Below, piece after piece: positions 1 to 8,379 of a DNA stretch of 64,000 bases. Position 1 is the first letter of the stretch. Every line of letters begins with the position of its first letter. The notes under the pieces were generated by a model that saw only the letters and a list, made by a program, of their open reading frames with translations, did not search any database and was not told the DNA's origin. Source of the stretch: Xanthomonas sp. 10-10 (GTDB taxonomy: Bacteria; Pseudomonadota; Gammaproteobacteria; Xanthomonadales; Xanthomonadaceae). Both the position numbers and the translations under genes were made by a program. The stretch lies in the NCBI RefSeq assembly GCF_040182365.1, contig NZ_CP144460.1:1922001-1986000 (forward strand). The letters are read 5' to 3'.

Positions 1-1
1 C

Positions 2-292
2 AAGCGCGTGCTGTGCCGCTACCTGCCCGACCCGATGGTCTACCGCGGCAAGCGCGGCTTCGGCGCGCCGGTCAGCGCGTGGCTGCGTGGCGACCTGCAC
101 GGCTGGGCCGACGATCTGCTGGCGCACGCCACCCTGGAGCGCGAAGGCGTGTTCGCCGCCGACACCGTGGCCGGGCTATGGCGCGACTTCAACGGTGGCG
201 AGCGCAAATGGCATACCCACCTGTGGACGGTACTGATGTTTCAGGCCTGGCAGGCGCATTGGCGCGCGCAACGCGCGGCGATCACGCGCTGA
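2..292 (+). CDS. Asparagine synthetase-like protein, C-terminal fragment (cut by window start)
   Basis: Only the last 96 codons are present; the reading frame is open from base 2 to the stop at 290-292. The residues around 'RGKRGFGAPVSAWLRGDL' and the closing 'HLWTVLMFQAWQ' match the end of the synthetase domain of glutamine-dependent asparagine synthetases (AsnB/AsnO class), where a short basic loop precedes the 'GFG.P...WLR' motif. The family makes asparagine or amidates related acceptors in the cytoplasm using ATP. The glutaminase domain and ATP-binding loop lie outside the window, so the subfamily cannot be fixed: housekeeping AsnB, or an Asn-synthase-like enzyme of a polysaccharide or exosortase locus. 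Confidence 0.8.
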   Translation, partial: KRVLCRYLPDPMVYRGKRGFGAPVSAWLRGDLHGWADDLLAHATLEREGVFAADTVAGLWRDFNGGERKWHTHLWTVLMFQAWQAHWRAQRAAITR

Positions 293-557
293 TCCAGGTC
301 GACGCGGTGATCTTGGGTGCGGCGGCCAAGCGCTGCGCGGTGTGCGAAACCGCGCTGCCGTTGCCGAGGTGTTGCTGACGCTTGAACCTGCCATTCGGAC
401 ATCGGGCCGGGCAGGGCAGGGCGCGTCAGCGCCTTGCGGACTGTCACGGCGCCGGTTGCCGGTGCCTGCGGTCGATCGCCCGGAGCCGGACGGCGCTTCA
501 CCGGCTCTGAGCATTGCGCTGGGTAGGGTGGGGCTCGGTTTCCACGGAGCGTCTCCC

Positions 558-1112
558 ATGAGCAAGATCACCATCGCCGTCCTGGTCGGCAGCCTGCGCG
601 CAGAGTCCTACAATCGTCAGCTGGCGCGCGCGCTGGAGCATCTGGCCGGCGACAAGGCCGTCTTCGATTATGTTGAGATCGGCGATATCCCGCTGTACAA
701 CCAGGACCGCGACAGCGACTACCCGGCCGAGGGCACGCGCCTGAAGCAACAGATCCGCGCGGCCGATGCGGTGTTGTTCGTCACCCCCGAATACAACCGG
801 TCGATTCCCGGCGTGCTCAAGAACGCCATCGATACCGGCTCGCGTCCTTACGGCGACAGCGCGTTCAGCGGCAAGCCGGCAGCGGTGGTAGGCATCTCGG
901 TCGGTGCGATCGGCACCGCGACCGCGCAGCAGCATCTGCGCAACGTGCTGGCGTATCTGAACATGCATGTGCTCGGCCAGCCGGAGGTCTTCCTGCAGTA
1001 CAAGGACGGCCTGTTCGGCCCGGACGATCAGATCGCCAATGCCGACAGCCGCAAGTTCCTGCAGGGCTTTGTCGACGCGTTTGTGGGCCTGGTCGCGCAC
1101 CTCAAGCGCTGA
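558..1112 (+). CDS. NADPH-dependent FMN reductase (flavodoxin-like quinone or azo reductase family)
   Basis: Protein of 184 residues opening with 'ITIAVLVGSLRAESYNRQLA', the FMN phosphate-binding loop G-S-x-R-x-x-S/Y-x-N of the NADPH-dependent FMN reductase family. The middle motif 'FVTPEYNRSIPGVLKNAID' is the family signature that stacks on the isoalloxazine ring. These are cytoplasmic flavoproteins that pass two electrons from NAD(P)H to quinones, chromate or azo compounds, usually in oxidative-stress defence. The frame stays open upstream to 342, but the ATG at 558 starts right at the conserved first beta strand and has GGAG about nine bases before it. No close operon partner: 264 bases separate it from the gene before. 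Confidence 0.88.
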   Translation: MSKITIAVLVGSLRAESYNRQLARALEHLAGDKAVFDYVEIGDIPLYNQDRDSDYPAEGTRLKQQIRAADAVLFVTPEYNRSIPGVLKNAIDTGSRPYGDSAFSGKPAAVVGISVGAIGTATAQQHLRNVLAYLNMHVLGQPEVFLQYKDGLFGPDDQIANADSRKFLQGFVDAFVGLVAHLKR

Positions 1113-1248
1113 GTTGATCACAGCGTTGTCCCGGCGGGTGCACGCTCGCCGGGACGCTTGGTCGGTGGTCTGAAAGCCAGGCAGGGCAGGGGTCGCGGCT
1201 GCTGCGACAGTGCTCGCGTACAAGCGTGATGCACTGGCTGTCCACCAG

Positions 1249-1257
1249 TTATCCACA
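1249..1257 (+). promoter_or_regulatory. Perfect consensus DnaA box upstream of dnaB
   Basis: TTATCCACA at 1249-1257 is an exact match to the consensus DnaA box, followed by GAG. It lies 76 bases before the chosen dnaB start. Read directly from the sequence; a role for DnaA in dnaB expression is an inference. Confidence 0.6.
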
Positions 1258-1333
1258 GAGTTGTGCATGGTCGTCGGCGCCGTCGATGACTATGCTTCCT
1301 GCCCTCGTCTCCCCGCGTCAGGTTTGTCTGTCC

Positions 1334-2764
1334 ATGTCCGCTCGTCCTGGTTTCCGTTCCAAGCGCAATCGCGATCGCGACGACGACGATTACGATCGTC
1401 CCGAGCCGCGGATTGACCAGCTGCGCGTGCCCCCCCATTCGGTCGAGGCCGAGCAGGCGGTACTCGGCGGGCTGATGCTGGCGCCGGATGCGTTCGATCG
1501 GGTCAACGACCAGCTCACCGAAAACGACTTTTACCGTCGCGATCACCGGCTGATCTACCGTGCGATCCGCGAACTGAACGAGAAGGACCGCCCCTTCGAT
1601 GCGGTGACCCTGGGCGAGTGGTTCGAATCGCAGGGCAAGCTGGAGCAGGTCGGCGATGGCGCATACCTGATCGAGCTGGCCAGCACCACGCCGTCGGCCG
1701 CCAATATCGCCGCATATGCGGAAATCGTCCGCGACAAGGCGGTGCTGCGGCAGCTGATCGAGGTGGGCACCACCATCGTCAACGACGGTTTCCAGCCGGA
1801 AGGTCGCGAGAGCGTGGAGTTGCTGTCGGCCGCGGAAAAGGCAGTGTTCAAGATTGCCGAGGCCGGCGCGCGCGGACGCACCGATTTCGTGGCGATGCCG
1901 GGCGCATTGAAGGACGCGTTCGAAGAGCTGCGCAACCGTTTCGAAAACGGCGGCAACATCACCGGCCTGCCTACCGGCTACACCGACTTCGACGCGATGA
2001 CCGCCGGCCTGCAGCCGACCGATCTGATCATCCTGGCCGCGCGCCCGGCGATGGGCAAGACCACCTTTGCGCTGAACATTGCCGAGTACGCCGCGATCAA
2101 GTCCAAGAAGGGCGTGGCGGTGTTTTCTATGGAAATGTCTGCATCGCAGCTGGCGATGCGTCTGATCTCCTCCAACGGCCGCATCAATGCGCAGCGTCTG
2201 CGTACCGGCGCGCTGGAAGACGAGGATTGGGCGCGCGTGACCGGCGCGATCAAGATGCTGAAGGAAACCAAGATCTTCATCGACGATACGCCGGGCGTGT
2301 CGCCGGAAGTGCTGCGCTCCAAGTGCCGCCGGCTCAAGCGCGAACACGACCTGGGCCTGATCGTGATCGATTACCTGCAGCTGATGTCGGTGCCGGGCAA
2401 CAGCGAAAACCGCGCGACCGAAATCTCGGAAATCTCGCGTGGTCTCAAGGGTCTGGCCAAGGAACTCAACGTGCCGGTGATCGCGCTGTCGCAGCTCAAC
2501 CGCTCGCTGGAAACGCGCACCGACAAGCGCCCGGTGATGGCCGACTTGCGCGAATCCGGCGCTATCGAGCAGGACGCGGACATGATCGTCTTCATCTACC
2601 GCGATGATTACTACAACAAGGAAAACTCGCCGGACAAGGGCCTGGCCGAGATCATCATCGGCAAGCACCGCGGCGGCCCGACCGGCTCGTGCAAGCTCAA
2701 GTTCTTCGGCGAATACACCCGCTTCGACAACCTGGCGCACGATTCGGTCGGCAGTTTCGAGTAA
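1334..2764 (+). CDS. dnaB: Replicative DNA helicase DnaB
   Basis: A 476-residue hexameric helicase that unwinds DNA ahead of the replisome and recruits primase. The N-terminal domain begins at about residue 27 ('QLRVPPHSVEAEQAVLGGLM'). Walker A is 'ARPAMGKTT' at about 236-244 and Walker B is 'LIVIDYLQLM'; 'SQLNRSLE' and 'ADLRESGAIEQDAD' are the helicase motifs H3 and H4 of the DnaB/RecA fold. The frame is open to an ATG at 1226, but the ATG at 1334 gives the usual length and puts a charged linker of Arg and Asp (residues 9-25) before the domain. No intein or insertion is seen. The gene stands alone, with a DnaA box upstream. Confidence 0.96.
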   Translation: MSARPGFRSKRNRDRDDDDYDRPEPRIDQLRVPPHSVEAEQAVLGGLMLAPDAFDRVNDQLTENDFYRRDHRLIYRAIRELNEKDRPFDAVTLGEWFESQGKLEQVGDGAYLIELASTTPSAANIAAYAEIVRDKAVLRQLIEVGTTIVNDGFQPEGRESVELLSAAEKAVFKIAEAGARGRTDFVAMPGALKDAFEELRNRFENGGNITGLPTGYTDFDAMTAGLQPTDLIILAARPAMGKTTFALNIAEYAAIKSKKGVAVFSMEMSASQLAMRLISSNGRINAQRLRTGALEDEDWARVTGAIKMLKETKIFIDDTPGVSPEVLRSKCRRLKREHDLGLIVIDYLQLMSVPGNSENRATEISEISRGLKGLAKELNVPVIALSQLNRSLETRTDKRPVMADLRESGAIEQDADMIVFIYRDDYYNKENSPDKGLAEIIIGKHRGGPTGSCKLKFFGEYTRFDNLAHDSVGSFE

Positions 2765-2860
2765 GCGTTCTGTTTTGGTTCTCCAAAAAGCGACGACGCT
2801 CAGCGGGCGCGGCCCGCGTCGTGGCGCGCGTACGTACGCGACCACGTTGGCAGCTGCGAT

Positions 2861-2953
2861 GCCCTCACCGCTTGCGCGACCGTGCGGAGGCATGGATGCC
2901 GTCACCGAGCCTGCATGGACGTACTTGCGGCGTGTCCCGCAAGCGGTGAGGGC
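2861..2953. repeat. Stem-loop repeat 'type B', copy 1
   Basis: A perfect 16-base inverted repeat, GCCCTCACCGCTTGCG at 2861-2876 and its complement at 2938-2953, encloses a smaller palindrome GGCATGGATGCC at 2889-2900. A diverged copy lies at 6581-6671. Confidence 0.75.
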
Positions 2954-3063
2954 GTCGCACCCTCGACCCGCTCGGCGTGGCAACATCCAAATTGCGTTGA
3001 AGCTCAGCTCCCGGTCGCCTTGAGAGGTGATTGAACGGCGTGGATGCGGTGTTTTAGAGCGGA

Positions 3064-3232
3064 TGATCTGCGGGTCTGCTGCAGAGGCCGTGCCCGCCCA
3101 CCATCGCGGTGCACGCTGCAGGTACGTCCATGTAAGCTCTTCTGCGTCATCCATGCCGCATAAGGTCCCGCGACGGTGGACGGGCAAGGACCAGCGGAGA
3201 TGGTCGGTGTGCATGGTTGCGAGCAGTGCATG
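3064..3232. repeat. Stem-loop repeat 'type A', copy 1
   Basis: About 169 bases closely matching 6254-6421 in the same orientation. Each copy is a large imperfect hairpin: the left arm contains CCCGCCCACCATCGCGG and the right arm contains CCCGCGACGGTGGACGGG. The centre has GCATCCATGCCGC, the same core word as type B on the other strand. Confidence 0.75.
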
Positions 3233-3477
3233 CTGCGCGGCCGGTTGATCAGGTGCGGGGTGATCAACTCAGTTCGATCTGAACCGGACAATGTCACTGT
3301 TGTTCACGATATCGCTCCACTGGTCAACGAAGGCTGGTATGGCCAACCGCGCTGCCGCCATCGCTACAGCGTTCGGGAGGGCCCTTAGCCGGACCAGGAA
3401 TGCTCACACCCTGCATCGCGCCATCGTTGCACCTGCTGTCTTATGCTGCGCAGCCTTATCGTCGCTGCCGAGTTCGT

Positions 3478-4896
3478 ATGTCCTACGCCATCGTCTGGTT
3501 CCGTCGCGATCTGCGTCTGCAGGACAACCCGGCCCTGCGTGCCGCTCTCGATGCCGGGCATGACCCGATTCCGCTCTACATCGACGCACCGCACGAAGAA
3601 GGCGAGTGGACCCCTGGCGCAGCGTCGCGCAGCTGGCGGCATCGCTCGCTGGCGGCGCTGGACAACGCGCTGCGTGCGCTGGGGAGCGGCCTGGTCGTGC
3701 GTGCCGGCGACAGTGCGCAGGTGCTGGATGAGGTGATCGCGCAGACCGGCGCGGTGGCGGTGTACTGGAACCGCAAATACGAACCGGCCACCCAACCGCG
3801 CGATGCGCAGATCAAGCGCAGCCTGCGTGAGTGCGGCATCGAGGTGCAAAGCTGCAATTCTGCGCTGCTGTTCGAGCCCTGGCAGTTGTCCACCCAGCAA
3901 GGTGGCCCGTACAAGGTGTTCACCCCGTTCTGGCGCAACGCGCTGACCCAGCTGCAGTTGCCCGCCGCCGTGCCTGCGCCGCGCAGCTTGCCGCCGTTGC
4001 CGGCAGCGCTGAAAACCGCTGCGCTGGAGTCGCTGGCCTTGCTGCCGCGCTTGAACTGGGACCACGGGTTCTGGGAGCACTGGCAGCCCGGTGAGGCCGG
4101 TGCGCATGAAATGCTGGAGATCTTCAGCGACGGTGCGCTCAACGGGTATCGCGAAAACCGCGACCGTCCCGATCGCGTCGGTACCTCGCAGCTGTCGCCG
4201 CACCTGCACTTCGGCGAGATCGCACCGTGGCGTATTGCCGGCATGCTGGACGCGCAGCGCAATGCGCGCAACGGCGCCGAGATCGATGGCTATATCCGCC
4301 AGTTGGGCTGGCGCGATTTTTCGTATCACCTGCTGCATCACTTCCCCGACACCACCAACCAGAATCTCAATCCGCGCTTCGAAGGGTTTGACTGGGCCAA
4401 GGCCGACCCAGTTGCGCTGCAGGCCTGGCAACGCGGCCGCACCGGCATTCCGATCGTCGATGCGGGCATGCGCCAGCTCTGGCATACCGGCTGGATGCAC
4501 AACCGCGTGCGCATGATTGTGGCCAGTCTGCTGTGCAAGCACTTGCGCGTGCACTGGATCGAAGGCGCGCGCTGGTTCTGGGACACGCTGGTGGATGCGG
4601 ACCTGGCCAACAACACCATGGGCTGGCAATGGGTGGCCGGCACCGGTGCCGATGCCGCGCCGTATTTCCGCGTGTTCAACCCGGTGACGCAGGCGGAAAA
4701 ATTCGATCCGCAGGCCGCGTACATTACGCGCTGGGTGCCCGAACTCGGCAAGCTCGCGGTGAAGGAACGCTTCGCCCCCTGGCTGCATCCGTTGTCGCTC
4801 GCGCGCTTGGCACCGGAGTATCCGCGCACACCGATCATCGGTCTGGCAGAAGGGCGTGATGCGGCGTTGGCTGCGTATGCAAAGACAAAGGGCTGA
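3478..4896 (+). CDS. phr: Deoxyribodipyrimidine photolyase (class I CPD photolyase)
   Basis: A 472-residue flavoenzyme that repairs cyclobutane pyrimidine dimers using blue light. The N-terminal antenna-binding alpha/beta domain starts with 'AIVWFRRDLRLQDNPAL'. The C-terminal FAD domain has 'WRDFSYHLLHHFPDTTNQN', 'GMRQLWHTGWMHNRVRM' and 'NNTMGWQWVAGTGADA', with the Trp and Asn residues typical of the class I catalytic pocket. The open frame begins at 3400, but the ATG at 3478 gives the family's normal N-terminus (M-x-x-x-I-V-W-F-R-R-D). The gene stands alone between repeat clusters, so co-transcription with the OmpA-like gene 266 bases downstream is unlikely. Confidence 0.95.
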   Translation: MSYAIVWFRRDLRLQDNPALRAALDAGHDPIPLYIDAPHEEGEWTPGAASRSWRHRSLAALDNALRALGSGLVVRAGDSAQVLDEVIAQTGAVAVYWNRKYEPATQPRDAQIKRSLRECGIEVQSCNSALLFEPWQLSTQQGGPYKVFTPFWRNALTQLQLPAAVPAPRSLPPLPAALKTAALESLALLPRLNWDHGFWEHWQPGEAGAHEMLEIFSDGALNGYRENRDRPDRVGTSQLSPHLHFGEIAPWRIAGMLDAQRNARNGAEIDGYIRQLGWRDFSYHLLHHFPDTTNQNLNPRFEGFDWAKADPVALQAWQRGRTGIPIVDAGMRQLWHTGWMHNRVRMIVASLLCKHLRVHWIEGARWFWDTLVDADLANNTMGWQWVAGTGADAAPYFRVFNPVTQAEKFDPQAAYITRWVPELGKLAVKERFAPWLHPLSLARLAPEYPRTPIIGLAEGRDAALAAYAKTKG

Positions 4897-5162
4897 GTGA
4901 GACGTCGCTGTCAGTGCGCGTGCCGATGTGCTTTTCTTGATGAGACGTCGCGCCACGGGCGCGTCTTCGATGCGGCCATCTGGCGATGCAGGAAGAGGTC
5001 GTTTTGGTCTTGTTTCCGCGCGTGATTACCGAAAACGTTTTCCTGAATGGACGGCTATCCGCGCGGCGGCGATGGCCGGTTTCATCATGCGCCAGTCGCG
5101 TCGGTCTGTTTATCCTCGCCGACACGATTGAGCGCCGGATGTTCCGGCCACAGGAGAACACC

Positions 5163-5888
5163 ATGTCCCCAGCAGCCACCAAGAGTCTCGCCGTTGCCCT
5201 GGCCAGCGCCATCGCGCTGTCCGCCTGCGCCACCGGCGGCTCGTATGTGCAGCGCGATCAATATGGCGACCAGACGCAACAACAGAACCGTACCGGCCGC
5301 AATGCGCTGATCGGCACCGCGATCGGTGTGGCTGCGGGTCTGCTCACCGGCGATAGCGCCACCGAGCGTCGTCAGCACGCGATGGTCGGTGCCGGCATCG
5401 GCGCGCTCAGCGGCGCGGCCATCGGCCAGTACCAGGATCGCCAGGAACGCGCGTTGCGCGAGCGCACCGCCAACACCGGTATCGACGTGCAGCGCCAGGG
5501 CGACAACATCACCTTGAACCTGCCTGACGGCATCACCTTCGACTTCGGCAAGTCTGCCTTGAAGCCTCAGTTCTATGGCGCGCTCAATGGCGTGGCATCG
5601 ACCTTGCGCGAGTACAACCAGACCATGGTGGAAGTGGTAGGTCATACCGATAGCGTCGGCAGCGATGCGGTGAACCAGCGCCTGTCCGAAGAGCGTGCCG
5701 GCGCAGTTGCACAGTATCTGACCGCGCAGGGCGTGCAGCGCGAGCGCATGGAAACCATGGGCGCCGGCAAACGCTATCCGATCGCCGACAACAGCACCGA
5801 CGCCGGCCGCGCGCAGAATCGTCGCGTGGAAATCCGCCTGATTCCGCTGCGTGCGGAAGGCGCTGCCAGCAATACCGGCATGCGTTGA
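5163..5888 (+). CDS. OmpA-family lipoprotein with glycine-zipper domain (YiaD-like)
   Basis: A 241-residue envelope protein. The signal peptide is followed by a lipobox (LSAC, Cys about residue 21), so it should be lipid-anchored. Residues about 45-90 form a glycine-zipper segment rich in G-x-x-x-G/A ('GTAIGVAAGLL', 'GAGIGALSGAAIG'). The C-terminal OmpA domain has the peptidoglycan-binding motif 'VVGHTDSVGSDAVNQRLSEE' and the conserved 'NRRVEI'. It probably links the outer membrane to peptidoglycan, like E. coli YiaD. The start at 5163 has GGAGA eight bases upstream and directly begins the signal peptide; the longer frame from 4986 lacks these. A strong terminator follows. Confidence 0.92.
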   Translation: MSPAATKSLAVALASAIALSACATGGSYVQRDQYGDQTQQQNRTGRNALIGTAIGVAAGLLTGDSATERRQHAMVGAGIGALSGAAIGQYQDRQERALRERTANTGIDVQRQGDNITLNLPDGITFDFGKSALKPQFYGALNGVASTLREYNQTMVEVVGHTDSVGSDAVNQRLSEERAGAVAQYLTAQGVQRERMETMGAGKRYPIADNSTDAGRAQNRRVEIRLIPLRAEGAASNTGMR

Positions 5889-5943
5889 GGTGATGCACTG
5901 AATCGTGGCGGGTCGATTGACTAGCCGACGATGCATGCGAAAC

Positions 5944-5971
5944 ACAGGCCGCGAAAGCGGCCTGTTTTTTT
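5944..5971 (+). terminator. Rho-independent terminator of the OmpA-like gene
   Basis: Perfect 9-base stem ACAGGCCGC / GCGGCCTGT with GAAA tetraloop (5944-5965), followed by a run of T to 5971, 55 bases after the stop codon. Confidence 0.93.
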
Positions 5972-6011
5972 GCGCTGCGTATCTTGTTGATCAAGAGCGG
6001 TGCATAAATCT

Positions 6012-6045
6012 CCTGAGTGCTGTTTTGGCCTGAGTGCTGTTTTGG
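6012..6045. repeat. Perfect 17-base tandem duplication
   Basis: CCTGAGTGCTGTTTTGG occurs twice in a row without mismatch (6012-6028 and 6029-6045). Confidence 0.85.
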
Positions 6046-6253
6046 CAGGTGTGGAGCCTTTGCGGTTTTGTGGGATCCACGGGGCGGCATGGAGCCTTCC
6101 GTGTATGGGTTCATGGCGTGCAGGAAGAGGCAAGGCGATAGCATTGCGGACTTGGTCAACCGGCTTGAAAAATTCCATCACCGCAAGAGCTTGAGCTCTT
6201 GGTCGCCTCTTCGATGATTGAGTGGTGCGGATACGTCAGGGTGCGAAGCTGCC

Positions 6254-6421
6254 GATCTGCGGGCTTTCTGCAGGAGCCTTACCCGCCCATCATTGCGGGA
6301 CACGCTGCAAGTACGTCCTTGTAAGCTGTTACGCGGCATCCATGCCGCGTAAGGTCCCGCGACGGTGGGCGGGCAAAGACCGGTCGGGATGGTCGGTGTG
6401 CGTTGTTGCAAGCAGGGCATG
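6254..6421. repeat. Stem-loop repeat 'type A', copy 2
   Basis: Aligns along its whole length, with scattered substitutions, to 3064-3232. It keeps the outer arms, the central GCGGCATCCATGCCGC palindrome (a perfect one here) and the right arm GTCCCGCGACGGTGGGCGGG. Confidence 0.75.
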
Positions 6422-6580
6422 ACGTAGGTTGCGCGGATCACGAAGCGTTCGATCAACCTTTTCCCGTCGCAAGCCGAGCAGCAAACGGGCTTTCAATACG
6501 CAAGCTACAAACGTCGCATCTGCTATCCCAAGCCGAGTAACAATCTTTAAAAAGCAGCCGACCAACTTTCTGGTGCGGTG

Positions 6581-6671
6581 TCCTTGTCGGTTGCGGGACC
6601 CTCGGCGGCATGGATGCCGCCGAGCAGCCTCCACGGACGGATTCACGACGTGTCCCGCAAGCGGTGAGGGC
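6581..6671. repeat. Stem-loop repeat 'type B', copy 2
   Basis: Shares with 2861-2953 the core GGCATGGATGCCG and the right arm GTCCCGCAAGCGGTGAGGGC. The left arm differs and now pairs TTGCGGGAC (6591-6599) with GTCCCGCAA (6652-6660), so the stem has been kept by different bases. The inner palindrome is extended to CGGCGGCATGGATGCCGCCG. Confidence 0.65.
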
Positions 6672-6991
6672 ACCGCGCACTCGACCAACCGGTCTTTCGA
6701 TTTGCAGCTAGACGTTATCGCTAGGCGTTGACCAACGCAGCTTCGGATCTCCAGACCTCGCTAAAGCTCGCGCGTTCGGTCGCTTCAAGATTGCCTCGGT
6801 CGACAGCGGTGATGGTGGTTGGCCACGACAAAAGTACCGGCGCCGGATGGCCCCGACACTCCTGCAGGGATTCGGGAGTTGTAGCAGCCAGGACGTTTTC
6901 GCTTGTGCGGGCAACGTGCCCCCATCGCCCTTCGGACACCCTGTCCCGAGGGGGACGAGGGTGCTCCGTCAGGCGACTGTTTGAGTGCGGG

Positions 6992-8026
6992 CTACGCCGT
7001 TACGTTTTCCAGGATGCGCTTGCCCTCGGCACGCAGCTCCGCTTCTGCGCCCACTTCGACTTTCGCATCGTTGTCGGCTTTTTGCGCGGCCAGACGGGCC
7101 GGACACTGCGCCATCATGTAGTCCGCGTCGAAGTTCATCCGCGTGACCAGGAAATCCACGAACGCTCGCACTTTCGGCGACACCAGGCGGCCGCCGGCAA
7201 ACACCGCATTGAAATCCACTTCCGGCCCGGTCCAGCCAGCGAGCACGCGGCGCACCAGACCCGATTGCACGAAGGGTTTGGCCATCACATCGCCGGTCAG
7301 CAACAGCCCTTCGCCGCATAACACCGCACCGTTGAGCGCGGCCGGGTCATTGGCCACCATCAGTGGATTGACCGGGAAATCGCGCACATCGCTGCCGTCG
7401 CTGAGCGACCAGAAAAAGCGGTTGTTGTGCACGTTGCGGTTCTTGCGCAGCGCCAGCGTGCGATGGAATTGCAGCTCGTCCGGATGCAGCGGCTCGCCAT
7501 AGCGTTCGATATACGACGGGCTGGCGAACACCTGCGTGCGCAGGCTGCCCAGCTTGCGTGCGACCAGGTTGGAATCGGGCAGGGCGCCGACGCGCAGGGC
7601 CAGGTCGGCTTCGCCGCCGATCAGGTCCAGCTTCTCGTTGCCCAGGTGCATGTCCAGCTGGATTTCCGGGTATTGTGCGTGGAATTCGCCCAGCAACGGC
7701 GCGATCCAGGTGATGCCCAGCGAGTACGGCACGGTAAACCGCAGCCAGCCGCGTGGGCCGGACTGCAATTGCCCGACCGCGCTTTCGGCTTCTTCCAGTT
7801 CGCGGGCGATGCGCTGGCAATGTTCGTGGTACACCGAGCCTGCTTCGGTCAGCCCGATGCGCCGCGTGGTTCGGTGCAGCAGGCGCGCACCCAGGCGCGT
7901 CTCCAGTTCCTGCACCTTGCGGCTGACGGTGGTCTTGGGTAGGCCAAGCGCGTTGGCGGCGGCGATGAAGCTGCCCTGTTCGACCACCTTGACGAAGATC
8001 AGGGTGTCGTTGAGATCGTGTGTCAT
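6992..8026 (-). CDS. LysR-family transcriptional regulator, divergent from efflux operon
   Basis: A 344-residue LTTR. The N-terminal winged helix-turn-helix ('FVKVVEQGSFIAAANALGLPKTTVSRKVQELETRLGARLLHR') is followed by a two-lobed effector-binding domain ('LRVGALPDSNLVARKLG'). It is longer than the usual 300 residues through a charged C-terminal tail of about 40 residues rich in Lys, Glu and Ala. It is divergently placed, 353 bases from a MexEF-OprN-like operon. Systems of this pump family are often controlled by an adjacent LTTR (MexT, BpeT), so local activation or repression of the efflux operon is the most likely role; the inducer cannot be read from sequence. Confidence 0.92.
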   Translation of the reverse strand: MTHDLNDTLIFVKVVEQGSFIAAANALGLPKTTVSRKVQELETRLGARLLHRTTRRIGLTEAGSVYHEHCQRIARELEEAESAVGQLQSGPRGWLRFTVPYSLGITWIAPLLGEFHAQYPEIQLDMHLGNEKLDLIGGEADLALRVGALPDSNLVARKLGSLRTQVFASPSYIERYGEPLHPDELQFHRTLALRKNRNVHNNRFFWSLSDGSDVRDFPVNPLMVANDPAALNGAVLCGEGLLLTGDVMAKPFVQSGLVRRVLAGWTGPEVDFNAVFAGGRLVSPKVRAFVDFLVTRMNFDADYMMAQCPARLAAQKADNDAKVEVGAEAELRAEGKRILENVTA

Positions 8027-8379
8027 GGGACTGCCTTCCGGGGGTCAGGAGGGATTAGACCGCTTGCGGGACGATTATTCCCCTAAATCCGGACTAATCA
8101 AGTGCTGCTTTGAGGCCTAGCTTATGCAGCATCCCTTCAACGCAGGAGCACGGCCATGTGGTTGTGCGATGTCTTCGGCTTGTCCTCCAACTCCCGCAGC
8201 GCCCTTGAAAGCGCCTTCGATCCGGTGGTTTCCCCGGCAAGAAGCCCGCGCGCCAGCGTTTCGCGTGGCTTTGCCGCGTCGCCGAAGCGGCAGGCCGGCG
8301 GTGCGCCGACGCAGCGGACTGGACTGCAGGCGCGTTGGGTTCAGCGCGGAATTGTCCCGATGTCGGGAGTGAAAGTCCC
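8027..8379. promoter_or_regulatory. Divergent control region of lysR and efflux operon
   Basis: The 353 bases between the two divergent starts hold no convincing gene. Next to the lysR start is an AT-richer patch (about 8048-8100) with GGATTA at 8053, GATTATTCCCC at 8069 and CGGACTAATC at 8091, half-sites that could serve an LTTR. No operator is proven. Confidence 0.4.

Larger units (their letters stand above)
2765..3477. other. Intergenic region with two stem-loop repeats, no convincing gene
   Basis: These 713 bases between dnaB and the photolyase gene hold repeat element B (2861-2953) and element A (3064-3232), both annotated separately. Short open frames here follow the repeats and have no family resemblance or good ribosome site. 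Confidence 0.6.
5972..6991. other. Intergenic region with repeats, no convincing gene
   Basis: About 1 kb between the OmpA-like gene and the LysR gene (convergent). It holds a 17-base tandem duplication (6012-6045), type A repeat copy 2 and type B repeat copy 2. Short open frames occur on both strands but show no family motif, no good ribosome site and irregular codon use; I see no gene. Confidence 0.55.

Noticed and set aside
1118-3214. A 698-codon minus-strand frame
   Set aside because: Shadow of dnaB plus repeat sequence.
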